From Steroidobacter agaridevorans (GTDB lineage Bacteria > Pseudomonadota > Gammaproteobacteria > Steroidobacterales > Steroidobacteraceae), in assembly GCF_009932555.1 (NCBI RefSeq), contig NZ_BLJO01000007.1:376930-440929 (forward strand): a stretch of 64,000 nt of DNA. The letters are read 5' to 3'. Below are positions 1-8,666 of this stretch, piece by piece. Every line of letters starts with the position of its first letter. Position 1 is the stretch's first letter. A model generated the notes under the pieces. The model was not told where the DNA came from. It searched no databases and saw nothing but the letters and a program-made list of their open reading frames with translations. Both the position numbers and the translations under genes were made by a program.

Positions 1-911
1 TAACTGCGGCCGATGTTCGGACCGCCGAGCATCACGAATCTGCCCCACTGGTTGTTGCTCGATCCGCCGCACACCAGCCTGTCGGGGGGTTGGTCGGGTT
101 CGCCGCTGAGGTTCAAGCCGCAAGCCGAATAGTCGCGGGCGTCCTGAGTCACCGGCTCGAGCTTGCGATAGCCGAGATAGAACGTTGCATTGCCCTTGCC
201 GTCGGCGCTGTTCATGCCCATGGCCACGTTGAAGTCGACGCGACCGCCATCCCACACCGACGAATCCGCCAGCTCGTAGTTCGCGTCTCTGACGAGAGAG
301 CGCGCATAGGAGTTGTCGTTCGAGTGCCAGGCGGAGCCGTACTGCGCCGAGAAGCGCACGCCCTCGAGATTCTTGTCCAGCACGAAGTTGACGACGCCCG
401 AGACCGCATCGGAACCGTACACGGCCGAGGCGCCGCCGGTCACGACGTCGACGCGCTCGATCAGCGCGCTCGGAATGAAATTCACGTCGTTGCCTTCCAC
501 CGGCAGCATACGTTGACCGTCGATGAGCACCAGCACGCGCGACGGGCCGAGATTGCGCAGGTTCACACGCGCCGTGCCGTCCGAACCGTTCGAGCCGTTC
601 TCGTTCGAGTCCGCAGTGAACTGCGGCATGCGATTCAGCACGCCTTCGACCGTCGAGGTGCCCTGATACTTGAACTCTTCCTGCGGCAGGGCCGCGATCG
701 GGCTCGCCGTTTCCAGATTGGCGCGCTTGATCCGCGTGCCGGTGATGACCACTTCCTCGAGCGGAGCCCCATCGGCGCCCTGCTCCTGCGCGTGACCGCC
801 AAGCGGACCGAACAGTCCGATCGCGCACGCGACGACCGCGGCCTTCCCTTTCCGCGACGTCAGTTTCAAACGGTCTGCCGGACCCGGCAAACCAGGTGTT
901 TTGCTTTGCAT
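1..911 (-). CDS. TonB-dependent receptor, N-terminal part (runs off left end)
   Basis: Outer-membrane active transporter of the TonB family; the C-terminal barrel lies beyond the left edge. Translation from the ATG at 911 shows a cytoplasmic-type basic stretch and signal peptide ending near GGHAQEQ, then a TonB box region (LEEVVITGTRIKR, about residues 52-64) and the plug domain (NLETASPIAALPQEEF, then TARVNLRNLGPSRVLVLIDG, and VDVVTGGASAVYGSDAVSG), all classic for receptors of the oligosaccharide/peptide type common in polymer degraders. No STN signalling domain is present, so it is not itself a surface signalling receptor. A palindrome at 991-1005 about 80 bp upstream of the start is shared with the hydroxyproline/arabinoside genes further right, which suggests the receptor imports a substrate for that pathway. 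Substrate identity is inference. Confidence 0.9.
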   Translation of the reverse strand, partial: MQSKTPGLPGPADRLKLTSRKGKAAVVACAIGLFGPLGGHAQEQGADGAPLEEVVITGTRIKRANLETASPIAALPQEEFKYQGTSTVEGVLNRMPQFTADSNENGSNGSDGTARVNLRNLGPSRVLVLIDGQRMLPVEGNDVNFIPSALIERVDVVTGGASAVYGSDAVSGVVNFVLDKNLEGVRFSAQYGSAWHSNDNSYARSLVRDANYELADSSVWDGGRVDFNVAMGMNSADGKGNATFYLGYRKLEPVTQDARDYSACGLNLSGEPDQPPDRLVCGGSSNNQWGRFVMLGGPNIGRS

Positions 912-990
912 GTCAGCCCCCACGATGTTGTTTTCAGCCAGATGAAGGTTGCCGACATTTAAAACATGTCTGAGTTAATAAATCAAATAC

Positions 991-1005
991 GTTATACGAT
1001 ATAAC
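991..1005. promoter_or_regulatory. Palindromic operator, copy C, upstream of TonB receptor
   Basis: GTTATACGATATAAC, a perfect inverted repeat (GTTATA-CGA-TATAAC). Its 11-bp core TATACGATATA is identical to the sites at 8620-8634 and, with one mismatch, 17835-17849. It contains a TATAAC -10-like hexamer reading toward the receptor gene, so a bound protein would probably repress. Binding by a GntR/FCD-type regulator is inference from the style of the palindrome. Confidence 0.6.
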
Positions 1006-1207
1006 TCGCCATACTTTACAAGTGATTGTTTTTATTGGCTAGATAGAATTGGGATTGGACTGGGTACGTCGGTGGATCGCGACGGCCGGGGGGAATTCAG
1101 TGGTCTGCGCTCGCCGCCGGGGTGGCTATCTCCGCGTGGCGGTCGGAGGCGTTGGCGGCTTGCGTCGCCAGGAGCGTCTCAACGCCTCAAGGCTGCTCCT
1201 GCGTCCA

Positions 1208-2302
1208 TCACGAGTCGGCAAGCTCTACACATCTCACTTCGGGCGCTACAGAGTTACCGCCAACCACACTGTCGGCGATTACGTCGATCGTTTCTGGCGC
1301 GTGCTCGGACTGGGGAACAACATTGCCCGCATAGATTTTTCTTGCGATGTATACGGGCCGCTGCTTTGCCTCGAGATACGTGCGACCGAGGTATTCGCCG
1401 ATGACGCCGATGCCGATGAGCTGTAAGGCTCCGAGGAATACGACGGCTACGAACACCGACGCATAGCCGGGAACCTCCACTCCGAAAAGTAGCGTTCTCC
1501 ACACCAGATACAAACCGTATGCGAAAGATAAAACCGCAACGGAGGCCCCAAGGTAAGTCCAGAACCGCAAAGGCGCCGTGCTGAAACTAGTGATTCCTTC
1601 AAGCGCCAGATTCCACAATTTCCAGCCGTTGAATTTTGTCTTGCCGACCGTGCGGGATGGGCGCTCGTATCCGATGATCGTCGAGGGGAAACCCGCCCAG
1701 GCGAACAAGCCTTTCATGAAGCGGCGCGATTCGCGCAGTTGTTTCAGGACATCGACCACGGCGCGGCCCATCAATCGATAGTCTCCAACGTTTTCGGCAA
1801 TGACCGGCTCGGAAACCGTGTTGTGCAGTTTGTAAAAGGCTTCGGCGCTCCAGCGCTTCAACAGCGAATCGTTGTTCCGCGACATGCGTTTGGCGAGAAC
1901 CACGTCAAATCCTCGCCGCCAGGCCTCGATCATCTGTGGCAGCAACTCGGGAGGGTCCTGCAGGTCCACGTCCATCGGAGCGACGATGTCGCCGGTACAA
2001 TGGTCCAAGCCCGCTGTCAGAGCAGCTTCCTTACCGAAATTCCGGCTCAGATCGATCACCCGCACGTTGGGCTCTGTCCTTTGAATGCTCAGCAGCCGAC
2101 TCAGCGTCCCATCGCGGCTGCCGTCGTTTATGAACACGAACTCGAACCGTACATCCGATACTCCGTCCAGGGCTGCTCGAATAGCTGGGATAAAGTGGCG
2201 TACGGCTTCTTCCTCGTTGAAAACCGGAACAACGATCGAGAGGAGTGGATTTTTCGGGCGCGATCCGTCCAGCTCATCCAGCATTTCGGGATTTTTGAGC
2301 AT
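1208..2302 (-). CDS. Glycosyltransferase family 2, GtrB/DPM-like
   Basis: Membrane-anchored GT2 enzyme expected to load a sugar from a nucleotide donor onto undecaprenyl phosphate. The 364-aa product has the GT-A fold start LLSIVVPVFNEEEAV near residue 20, the donor/metal motif MDVDLQDPPELL, the KTKFNGWKLWNLALEGI region typical of polyprenol-phosphate glycosyltransferases, and two C-terminal membrane segments (about residues 230-310). The start was placed at the ATG at 2302, because the reading frame further upstream runs through the GtrA gene in a non-coding-like frame. It lies 13 bp downstream of the GtrA gene and forms a gtr-like cassette with it and with the large membrane protein at 2804-4327. 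Role: lipid-linked sugar for O-antigen or other envelope decoration (family knowledge); actual sugar unknown. Confidence 0.88.
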   Translation of the reverse strand: MLKNPEMLDELDGSRPKNPLLSIVVPVFNEEEAVRHFIPAIRAALDGVSDVRFEFVFINDGSRDGTLSRLLSIQRTEPNVRVIDLSRNFGKEAALTAGLDHCTGDIVAPMDVDLQDPPELLPQMIEAWRRGFDVVLAKRMSRNNDSLLKRWSAEAFYKLHNTVSEPVIAENVGDYRLMGRAVVDVLKQLRESRRFMKGLFAWAGFPSTIIGYERPSRTVGKTKFNGWKLWNLALEGITSFSTAPLRFWTYLGASVAVLSFAYGLYLVWRTLLFGVEVPGYASVFVAVVFLGALQLIGIGVIGEYLGRTYLEAKQRPVYIARKIYAGNVVPQSEHAPETIDVIADSVVGGNSVAPEVRCVELADS

Positions 2303-2315
2303 GAGGGCATATCCT

Positions 2316-2720
2316 TCAATCGGTTGTGCGCTCTTGAAAGACCCAGGAAACCGCCAGCAAATAGTTCGACAGCAACACGATGCCGGAGGTGAGAATCTGC
2401 GCCAGCAGGTAGTTGATGCCCGCTCCGTCGACGAGCGCATGCATCAGCGCATAGCTCAACAGAAACCCAATCGCGATCATGATCATGAAGCGCGGCAGAT
2501 TCTGTCCATGGGGCAGCTTTGTTTTGAAGGTCCACAGCCGGTTCATTGCATAGTTGACGGCCGCGCCGAAGCTGTAGCCGATGCACGAAGCAAGAGCCGG
2601 CCTCATCCCCGCAACTTCCACCAGTAGTGCGAGGACGATGTATTGGCCAACGGTTGATGCGCCGCCCGTAAAGACAAAGCGCATCAATGCTCGTAGATCG
2701 AGAGCAGCTTTGTATTTCAT
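2316..2720 (-). CDS. GtrA family membrane protein
   Basis: Small integral membrane protein of 134 aa with four predicted membrane segments (about residues 10-35, 40-60, 75-95, 105-125) and GtrA-type features FVFTGGASTVGQYIVL and FGAAVNYAMNRLWTF. GtrA proteins are thought to flip undecaprenyl-phosphate-linked sugars across the inner membrane. It sits between a putative membrane glycosyltransferase (upstream) and a GtrB-like GT2 (13 bp downstream), so the three genes form one unit. The length matches the family. The substrate cannot be told from sequence. Confidence 0.88.
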   Translation of the reverse strand: MKYKAALDLRALMRFVFTGGASTVGQYIVLALLVEVAGMRPALASCIGYSFGAAVNYAMNRLWTFKTKLPHGQNLPRFMIMIAIGFLLSYALMHALVDGAGINYLLAQILTSGIVLLSNYLLAVSWVFQERTTD

Positions 2721-2803
2721 GGCAGGGCAGATCCACTCTGCTCTTATTCGCTACTTTTGTATTTCATAAGCCCGCAGCCTGGACCGCCTCCTCATCTCGG
2801 CAG

Positions 2804-4327
2804 CTATTTCCGGATCTTCAGAAGCGACGCAACAGCATTGTGCTCCATGACGGTGAAGCCGATACCGATGCGGGAAGGTTCATAGGGCATCGTGACCAGC
2901 AGGTAGTCATAGCTCTGCTTGATTTTCTCCCAATCCACCGTGCCATCGTTGCGTGTGTACCAGAACTGGGAAGGCGCGTACGGCGGGCGCAGGTATCGGA
3001 AGTAACCTATATTGGGATTGGCGGGACCGGAGAACAGGTAAGGAGTCAGAGCGATGGTTTCGGAAGTGACGAATGCACCGGCGTGCGAGAACGGCTCATA
3101 CCTGCCAATTTCGGGCTGGGTGTTGATCGGCAGCACAGCCGATGCGGCCGGCGCGCGCTGCGCGACGGTCCTGTACAGGCTCATTGCATAATTCTGCGGC
3201 AGGATCTCGAAACCGAGATAGACAAGATTCGCGGCCGCGACCGTGATTGCAAGCACTAGCTGGCGTTGTTGCGCCGGCGCGGCCAGATCGCAGCTGCGGA
3301 TCCCAGCGAAAAGCAGAAATAGCAGAGCCAGTGGCAGCGCGCGGTTGTCGACGTCGTACACCCCACCGTGAACGAGCGGAAGCGCGAAGTACAGCGCCAT
3401 GAACACCAGCGCCAGGGCTAGCTCCGTGGAGCTCGATCTGAACGCCTGCCGCCAGCGTATCCCGAGCCATGGCACGAGAGTCGCCGTCAGGAACAACGCA
3501 AACAAGAGGATTTCATATTTGACGTTGAAGCGTACCGCCGAGGACATCAGGCGCCGGAGTTTCGACTCCCAGGTTCCCCAATGGGAGGCGAAATCATTCC
3601 CCGCCTCCCCATCGGGAAAACCAAAGTGGATCGCCAACAGGGCTAGCAATGGCAAGGCAAGCACAGTGGCGCGGCTCAAGGGTTGCCGGCCCTTCAGCAC
3701 GGCCCATGCCAGGGACACGGCCACTACGGCAAACAGGAAAATGAGCGCGGACAGATGCATTGCATAGCCGATGACCGCCAGCAGGATGTACCACACATAG
3801 GCGGACATTGAGCCGGTGTCCTGGCTACGCAAGAACCATCCATAGCCGAACAAAACGCACGCCACGGAAATGCGGTAGTTGAGAAATCCACTGGCAAAGA
3901 ACCAGTCGGTCGCCAGGTAAAAGCCCAAAAGGCTGCCGACGATCTGTCCCCGCCGCGAACAGCCCTGAACACCGAGAACAAACCAGATCGACAGCGGCAG
4001 CAGCAGCACTGAGATGGCGATCCAAAGGCGGCTCGCCCATTCGATGCCGACGAGCCAGTCGAGGCACGCCAGAACGAGATCGCCCGCGAGATACGGTGTC
4101 CAGCGTGGATGGAAGCTGAAACTGCCGCCAAACAAGCGGCCGGCGTCAAACAGAAAATCCCCAATGGCGTGCGCCCGCACCAAATGGTTTGGAAGGTCGG
4201 TGAGCGGAGCGTTGGATAACGCGAGGCAGAACAATCCATATAGCGCTGCGATCGTGCAGAGCGCGAAGGTGCCTACGGTCCATTTGTCTGCGGCAACTGC
4301 CGCGCTGCCGTGATTGGAAGGCTGCAT
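2804..4327 (-). CDS. Polytopic membrane protein, probable GT-C-type glycosyltransferase of the gtr cassette
   Basis: A 507-aa protein with roughly eleven hydrophobic segments and a soluble C-terminal tail of about 110 residues. An Asp/His-bearing first periplasmic loop (LTDLPNHLVRAHAIGDF, near residue 45) is reminiscent of the conserved acidic loop of GT-C enzymes. The start was placed at the ATG at 4327, since the frame upstream lacks a membrane-protein character and the short Met-Gln-Pro-Ser leader precedes the first membrane segment. By position it corresponds to the serotype-specific glycosyltransferase (Gtr) of gtrA-gtrB-gtr operons, which takes the lipid-linked sugar on the periplasmic face. 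I do not recognise a named family; the function is inferred from context. Confidence 0.6.
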   Translation of the reverse strand: MQPSNHGSAAVAADKWTVGTFALCTIAALYGLFCLALSNAPLTDLPNHLVRAHAIGDFLFDAGRLFGGSFSFHPRWTPYLAGDLVLACLDWLVGIEWASRLWIAISVLLLPLSIWFVLGVQGCSRRGQIVGSLLGFYLATDWFFASGFLNYRISVACVLFGYGWFLRSQDTGSMSAYVWYILLAVIGYAMHLSALIFLFAVVAVSLAWAVLKGRQPLSRATVLALPLLALLAIHFGFPDGEAGNDFASHWGTWESKLRRLMSSAVRFNVKYEILLFALFLTATLVPWLGIRWRQAFRSSSTELALALVFMALYFALPLVHGGVYDVDNRALPLALLFLLFAGIRSCDLAAPAQQRQLVLAITVAAANLVYLGFEILPQNYAMSLYRTVAQRAPAASAVLPINTQPEIGRYEPFSHAGAFVTSETIALTPYLFSGPANPNIGYFRYLRPPYAPSQFWYTRNDGTVDWEKIKQSYDYLLVTMPYEPSRIGIGFTVMEHNAVASLLKIRK

Positions 4328-4515
4328 GGGCGGCTTATTTAGTATTGTTGTTTGCGCCGACACAGTAGCAAAAGCCCGGGGATCGTCAATTCGATATTCG
4401 AGAAGTCCGTTTGTTTTGATGCAAGGCGGCCTCGAGTGCAGCCACTGGCAAGCAGGCCTCATGCACTGCACCTGGATTCCAATGGACTCCGACACGTCGC
4501 CTGGCACAAGAGGCA

Positions 4516-6228
4516 TCAGCTCTTATGCGTCTGCTCCTGCGCCCACCGCCGCATCCGACGCTCCAGAATATCCAGCGGCATTGGCCCGCTGCCGATCAAG
4601 GCATCGTGAAACTCACGAATGTCGAAGCGCGAGCCGAGCGCCTGCTCCGCTTCGCTGCGGATCTTTCTGATCCTGATCTCGCCGATCTTGTACGCCAGCG
4701 CCTGGCCCGGCCACGAGATGTAACGTTGGGTCTCCCCTGCCACGGAGCCGGGCGACAACGCGGTGTTGTCTTGCAGACAAGCGGCCGCCTGCTCGGCGGA
4801 CCAATGTTTCCAATGGATGCCGACATCCATCACCAGTCGGCAGGCGCGCCACATCTCCATCGAGAGCTGATTTACGCGTTCCTCCCGCGTCCGATAGATG
4901 CCCATCTCCGCGCCCAGACGCTCCGCATACAGCGCCCAGCCTTCGACGAAGGCCGTCACGTCATCCCGACGCCGGAACTTCGGCAGATCGAGCCGCTCTT
5001 GCCCTAGCGCAATCTGCAGATGATGTCCGGGGATGCCTTCGTGCAGCATCCAGGCCGTCAGTCCGTACACCGAACTGCGATACGCCTGACTGCCCACGAC
5101 GACGGCGCCAGCGACGCCCTTCTCCGGATCGCCCAGGTTGTAGGCGCCCGAAGCCGCTTCCAGTTCCGGAGGCTTGATACGAACGCCCCAAGGCAATCTC
5201 GGCAGCGTCTTGAACCAGCGCGGCAGCTCGAGCGCCACTCGATTGCCGATGCCCGCGGCTTTGTCGACATAGCTCTCGATGTCGGGGACATGGCTGCCGG
5301 GCCGACGGTTCAAGTCGTCCAGATACTCTCGCAATGTTCCCTGGAAGCCGTCGGCTCGCTGCGCACTGAGCATCTCGGCTCGAATACGCTCGACCTCCGC
5401 CGCGCCGATGTCGAACACTTCGTCCGGCGTCAGATCGGTCGTCGTCGAGCGCCGCACCGCGAACTCGTAGTACGCCTTGCCATCAGGAAGCGTCGACGCG
5501 CCGAGCTTGGGGCGCGCCTTCGGCAAATATTCCTTCTCGAAGAAAGTCACGAGCGCGCGCTGAGCCGGCTTGACTTCGCGCTCTACGACAGCAAGCGCCA
5601 GCGCTCGCAGGTCCTGCTGTCGTTTTTCTGGAATGGTTGCCGGCAATGACGCCAGCGGCTTCAACAGCGGACTGTCCGCAGCCGGTTGATCGGCCGCGAC
5701 TTTCATCGAGCGCAGTGCAGATTCCGCAGTGGAACGCGGTTGTGTGAACCGGGTTGCGATTCCCCGCCGCATGTTCGCAATCTGCCCTTCATAGTAGGAC
5801 GGCAGCGCTTGCAGCCTCGCGATCCAGGCCATCGCGTCGGCATCATTCGCGATTCGCGTGACCTGCGCCGCATACGTGCCGGCGTTGAAGAAACCGTCGC
5901 CGCTATCGAAAGGAATGCGGTCTTCGTCGAAGCGCGCGCCGTCGATCAGAACCTGCAGCCGCCACTGGAGCAACTCGCGGGTCAGTGCATCTTCTCCGCT
6001 CGGCGCAGCGACTTTCCCCAGTCGATCGCGCAGCTCGCTGTATTTTTCCTGCCGCTGCCTGGCGGCTGCGAGACTCACATCCGGCCAGCCCGGGCCTTCA
6101 TTGGTATCAGTGGCGCGCGCCAGGGTTTCGTATTCGGCGATGACATCGTTCAACGTGTCTGCAACGCCGGCTGCAGCTGGCATCGCAGCCAGCAGCGCGC
6201 ACGCAATCAGACGTCGTAACGGCGTCAT
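4516..6228 (-). CDS. DUF885 family peptidase-like protein (exported), first copy
   Basis: A 570-aa DUF885 protein, a family of putative zinc peptidases/dipeptidases distantly related to M32/M2-like enzymes. A signal peptide (IACALLAAMPAAAGVA) puts it in the periplasm. The family metal-binding motif HEGIPGHH is at residues 396-403, followed by FVEGWALYAERLG with the third-ligand Glu, and the typical C-terminal ISWPGQALAYKIGE and RFDIREFHDALIGSGPMPL. The ATG at 6228 overlaps the permease stop in a TGATG, so translation is probably coupled. It is the third gene of the deaminase-permease-DUF885 unit under the palindrome at 8620, and a second DUF885 gene (16038-17810) lies in the epimerase operon. 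Inferred role: cleaving Hyp/Pro-containing peptides. Confidence 0.88.
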   Translation of the reverse strand: MTPLRRLIACALLAAMPAAAGVADTLNDVIAEYETLARATDTNEGPGWPDVSLAAARQRQEKYSELRDRLGKVAAPSGEDALTRELLQWRLQVLIDGARFDEDRIPFDSGDGFFNAGTYAAQVTRIANDADAMAWIARLQALPSYYEGQIANMRRGIATRFTQPRSTAESALRSMKVAADQPAADSPLLKPLASLPATIPEKRQQDLRALALAVVEREVKPAQRALVTFFEKEYLPKARPKLGASTLPDGKAYYEFAVRRSTTTDLTPDEVFDIGAAEVERIRAEMLSAQRADGFQGTLREYLDDLNRRPGSHVPDIESYVDKAAGIGNRVALELPRWFKTLPRLPWGVRIKPPELEAASGAYNLGDPEKGVAGAVVVGSQAYRSSVYGLTAWMLHEGIPGHHLQIALGQERLDLPKFRRRDDVTAFVEGWALYAERLGAEMGIYRTREERVNQLSMEMWRACRLVMDVGIHWKHWSAEQAAACLQDNTALSPGSVAGETQRYISWPGQALAYKIGEIRIRKIRSEAEQALGSRFDIREFHDALIGSGPMPLDILERRMRRWAQEQTHKS

Positions 6229-7640
6229 CAGGCAACCGCGACGACTCGCGCCCGCAACCGCTGCAACAGCAGATAGATCGCGAAACCCACCGCGTTCCAT
6301 AACAGGAAGCGTTGAATCGTCAGCCCCGGCAAGCTCAGGAACAGATAGAAGCAGCCGAGGATCGCCAGCATGCCGACCACATTCGGCGCAGGACAGCGGA
6401 ACACGCGTGGCGCATCGGGCGCCGACTTACGCAACACCATCATCGACGCCGCGGTGGTCACGAACGCAAGCAGAGTGCCGGCGTTCGCCAGCTCGGCGAT
6501 CTCGTCGAGGCGGAAGAAGCCCGCCGTCAGTGCGACGAACACGCCGGTGACGGCCGTGATCAACACCGGCGTGCCGGTGCGAGGTGAGACCGTGCTCAAA
6601 CGTTTCGGCAACAGCCCGTCGCGCGCCATCACGAAGAAGATGCGGCTCTGACCATACATCATCACCAGGATCACCGATGGCAGGGCGATGAGCGCCGCCA
6701 ATCCCACCGCCCACGCCGCGACCGGATGCTGGAGTGTTCGCAAGACGTACGCGAGTGGCTCGGCCGACGCGGCCAATTCGGTGTGCTTGACCGCGCCCAC
6801 GGCGGACACCGCGACCAGCATGTAGATCAGCGTGCAGACAGCCATCGAGCCGATGATGCCGATCTTCAGATCGCGGCCCGGATTCTTCGCCTCTTCCGCC
6901 GAGGTGGCGACCGCATCGAATCCGTAGAAAGCAAAGAACACGATTGCGGCGGCCGCCATCACCCCGCGCTTCGCGCCGCCGTCTTCATGGCTCGCGAATC
7001 CATACGGCATGAATGGCTCGAGATTGCCGGCGTTGAACGCGGGCAAAGCGAGCGCGACGAAGCAAGCCAACGCAGTGAGCTTGATGACGACCAGGACAAT
7101 ATTGAATGTCGCACTCTCGCGCGTGCCGGCGATCAGCATGCCGGCGATGATCGTCGCGACCAGCACGGCAGGCAGATTGATGATGCCTCCGCCATGCGGC
7201 CCGCTTAGTAGGGCCTCGGGTAGATTGATGCCGGCAGCTTTCAGCCATCCCACGAGATAAGCCGACCATCCGACAGCGACGGTGCTGCAGGCGAGCGAAT
7301 ACTCGAGGATCAAGCTCCAGCCGACGATCCAGGCCAGGCGCTCGCCGATGGCGACGTATGTATATGTATAAGCGCCGCCCGCGGCGGGCATGAGCGTCGC
7401 CACTTCGGCATAGGCAAGCGCGGCGCAAGCACAGACTGCGCCGGCGATTGCGAATGCGAAGATCACTGCGGGGCCGGCGCGATCGGCGCCTACACCGGTC
7501 AGGGTGTAGATGCCGGTGCCGACGATGGCGCCGACACCGAGTGCGATCAGGTGCGGCCAGCTCAAGGTCTTTGCGAGCCGCTTGCCCTCGTCTATTCCGT
7601 GCGAGTGCTGTAGCGACTTGCGCTGGCCGAATATTCCCAT
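6228..7640 (-). CDS. APC superfamily amino acid permease
   Basis: A 470-aa inner-membrane secondary transporter with about 12 membrane segments. The first segment carries the APC substrate-binding signature GVGAIVGTGIYTLTG (about residues 35-50), and the third shows AALAYAEVATLMPAAGGAYTY-type residues of the cationic amino acid/YhdG-like branch. It starts 42 bp after the DHDPS-family deaminase gene and ends in a TGATG overlap with a DUF885 peptidase, so it is the middle gene of a three-gene operon. In this context hydroxyproline, proline or another amino acid freed by the peptidases is the likely cargo; specificity is inferred from neighbours only. Confidence 0.88.
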   Translation of the reverse strand: MGIFGQRKSLQHSHGIDEGKRLAKTLSWPHLIALGVGAIVGTGIYTLTGVGADRAGPAVIFAFAIAGAVCACAALAYAEVATLMPAAGGAYTYTYVAIGERLAWIVGWSLILEYSLACSTVAVGWSAYLVGWLKAAGINLPEALLSGPHGGGIINLPAVLVATIIAGMLIAGTRESATFNIVLVVIKLTALACFVALALPAFNAGNLEPFMPYGFASHEDGGAKRGVMAAAAIVFFAFYGFDAVATSAEEAKNPGRDLKIGIIGSMAVCTLIYMLVAVSAVGAVKHTELAASAEPLAYVLRTLQHPVAAWAVGLAALIALPSVILVMMYGQSRIFFVMARDGLLPKRLSTVSPRTGTPVLITAVTGVFVALTAGFFRLDEIAELANAGTLLAFVTTAASMMVLRKSAPDAPRVFRCPAPNVVGMLAILGCFYLFLSLPGLTIQRFLLWNAVGFAIYLLLQRLRARVVAVA

Positions 7641-7682
7641 GCTCCGATTCCCCTCAAGTCGATGCCGGGCGCTATCAACGGC

Positions 7683-8594
7683 TCAGGCGGCCGATGCACG
7701 CAATGTGGGCCGGGTCGCGGCCGCGCGTTCGACCATTGCGGTCACTTCACGCCGCCGCTCACCAGCCAACGGCAAGCGTGGCGGGCGCACTCGTTCCGAG
7801 CCGCGTCCCATGATGGTTTCCGCCAGCTTGATCGATTGCACCAGGTCGTGCTCGGCATCCAGATGCAACAACGGCATGAACCAGCGATAGATGGCGCGCG
7901 CCCGGTCCAGATCGCCCGCGTTCACCGCCTCGATCAACTGAGTCGACTCGCGCGGGAATGCGCTCGTGAGGCCGGACACCCAACCCGTCGCGCCCAGCAG
8001 CAAGCCTTCCAGCGCAACGTCGTCCAGACCGGCCATCAGCGTGTAACGATCGCCGAACGCATTGATGAGATCGGTGAAGCGGCGCGGATCCGGCGCCGAT
8101 TCCTTGACCGCGACGATGTTCGGCACATCGCGCAGCCCTTCGAGCACCTTGACGCCGATGTTCACTCGATACGCCGGCGGATTGTTGTACAACATCACCG
8201 GCAGATCGGTCGCCTGCGCCACCGTGCGGAAGTGCATGATCAGCTCTTCTTCGGTCGGCACATAAACCATCGCGGGCAGCACCATCAGACCGTCGGCGCC
8301 CGCCTTCTTTGCATCTTTGGCAAAGGCCGCCGCGCGGCGCGTATCGAATTCGGAAACGCCGGTGACGACCGGCACACGGCCGGCGACGACTTCGACGATC
8401 GCGCGCAGCAGCGTTTGTTTCTCGGCGGGATCGAGCGAGTTGTTCTCGCCGCAGGTGCCCATCGCGATGATGCCGTGGACGCCGTCTTTGATCAGGTTGT
8501 CGATGACCCGCTGGCTCTGCGCCAGATCGATGGACAGATCCTCCTTGAACTGAGTGGTCGCCGCCGGATAAACGCCCTGCCAAGTCGGTGTCAT
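7683..8594 (-). CDS. DHDPS/NAL-family lyase, probable 1-pyrroline-4-hydroxy-2-carboxylate deaminase
   Basis: Class I aldolase-type (beta/alpha)8 enzyme of 303 aa. The Schiff-base lysine is K164 (VAVKESAPDP), the catalytic tyrosine Y136 (LPVMLYNNPPAY), and the GTCGENNSL loop near residue 47 replaces the GTTGE loop of DapA. This is not expected to be lysine biosynthesis: the gene faces a FAD amino acid dehydrogenase across a shared 72-bp promoter and sits in the same island as a 4-hydroxyproline epimerase, the arrangement of D-hydroxyproline catabolism, where a DHDPS-family deaminase converts the pyrroline to 2-oxoglutarate semialdehyde. The ATG at 8594 has a GAGG upstream and lies just after the operator at 8620. 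Activity is inferred from context plus family. Confidence 0.8.
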   Translation of the reverse strand: MTPTWQGVYPAATTQFKEDLSIDLAQSQRVIDNLIKDGVHGIIAMGTCGENNSLDPAEKQTLLRAIVEVVAGRVPVVTGVSEFDTRRAAAFAKDAKKAGADGLMVLPAMVYVPTEEELIMHFRTVAQATDLPVMLYNNPPAYRVNIGVKVLEGLRDVPNIVAVKESAPDPRRFTDLINAFGDRYTLMAGLDDVALEGLLLGATGWVSGLTSAFPRESTQLIEAVNAGDLDRARAIYRWFMPLLHLDAEHDLVQSIKLAETIMGRGSERVRPPRLPLAGERRREVTAMVERAAATRPTLRASAA

Positions 8595-8619
8595 GATAGC
8601 CTCGTCTACTGGAGCTTTA

Positions 8620-8634
8620 AGTATATCGTATACT
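8620..8634. promoter_or_regulatory. Palindromic operator, copy A, in divergent promoter
   Basis: AGTATATCGTATACT, a perfect inverted repeat (AGTATA-TCG-TATACT) lying in the 72-bp gap between the divergent deaminase and FAD dehydrogenase genes. Each strand offers a TATACT -10-like hexamer, so one site could control both directions. Its reverse complement differs by one base from the site at 17835-17849. No cognate regulator gene is visible in the window. Confidence 0.7.
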
Positions 8635-8666
8635 ATCCGCCCATCGCCAGTGTAATCTGCAGGTCT

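Noticed and set aside
7662-8666. In-frame extension upstream of the FAD dehydrogenase
   Set aside because: It lies opposite the deaminase gene and has no protein-like character; the flavin fold starts at the ATG at 8667.
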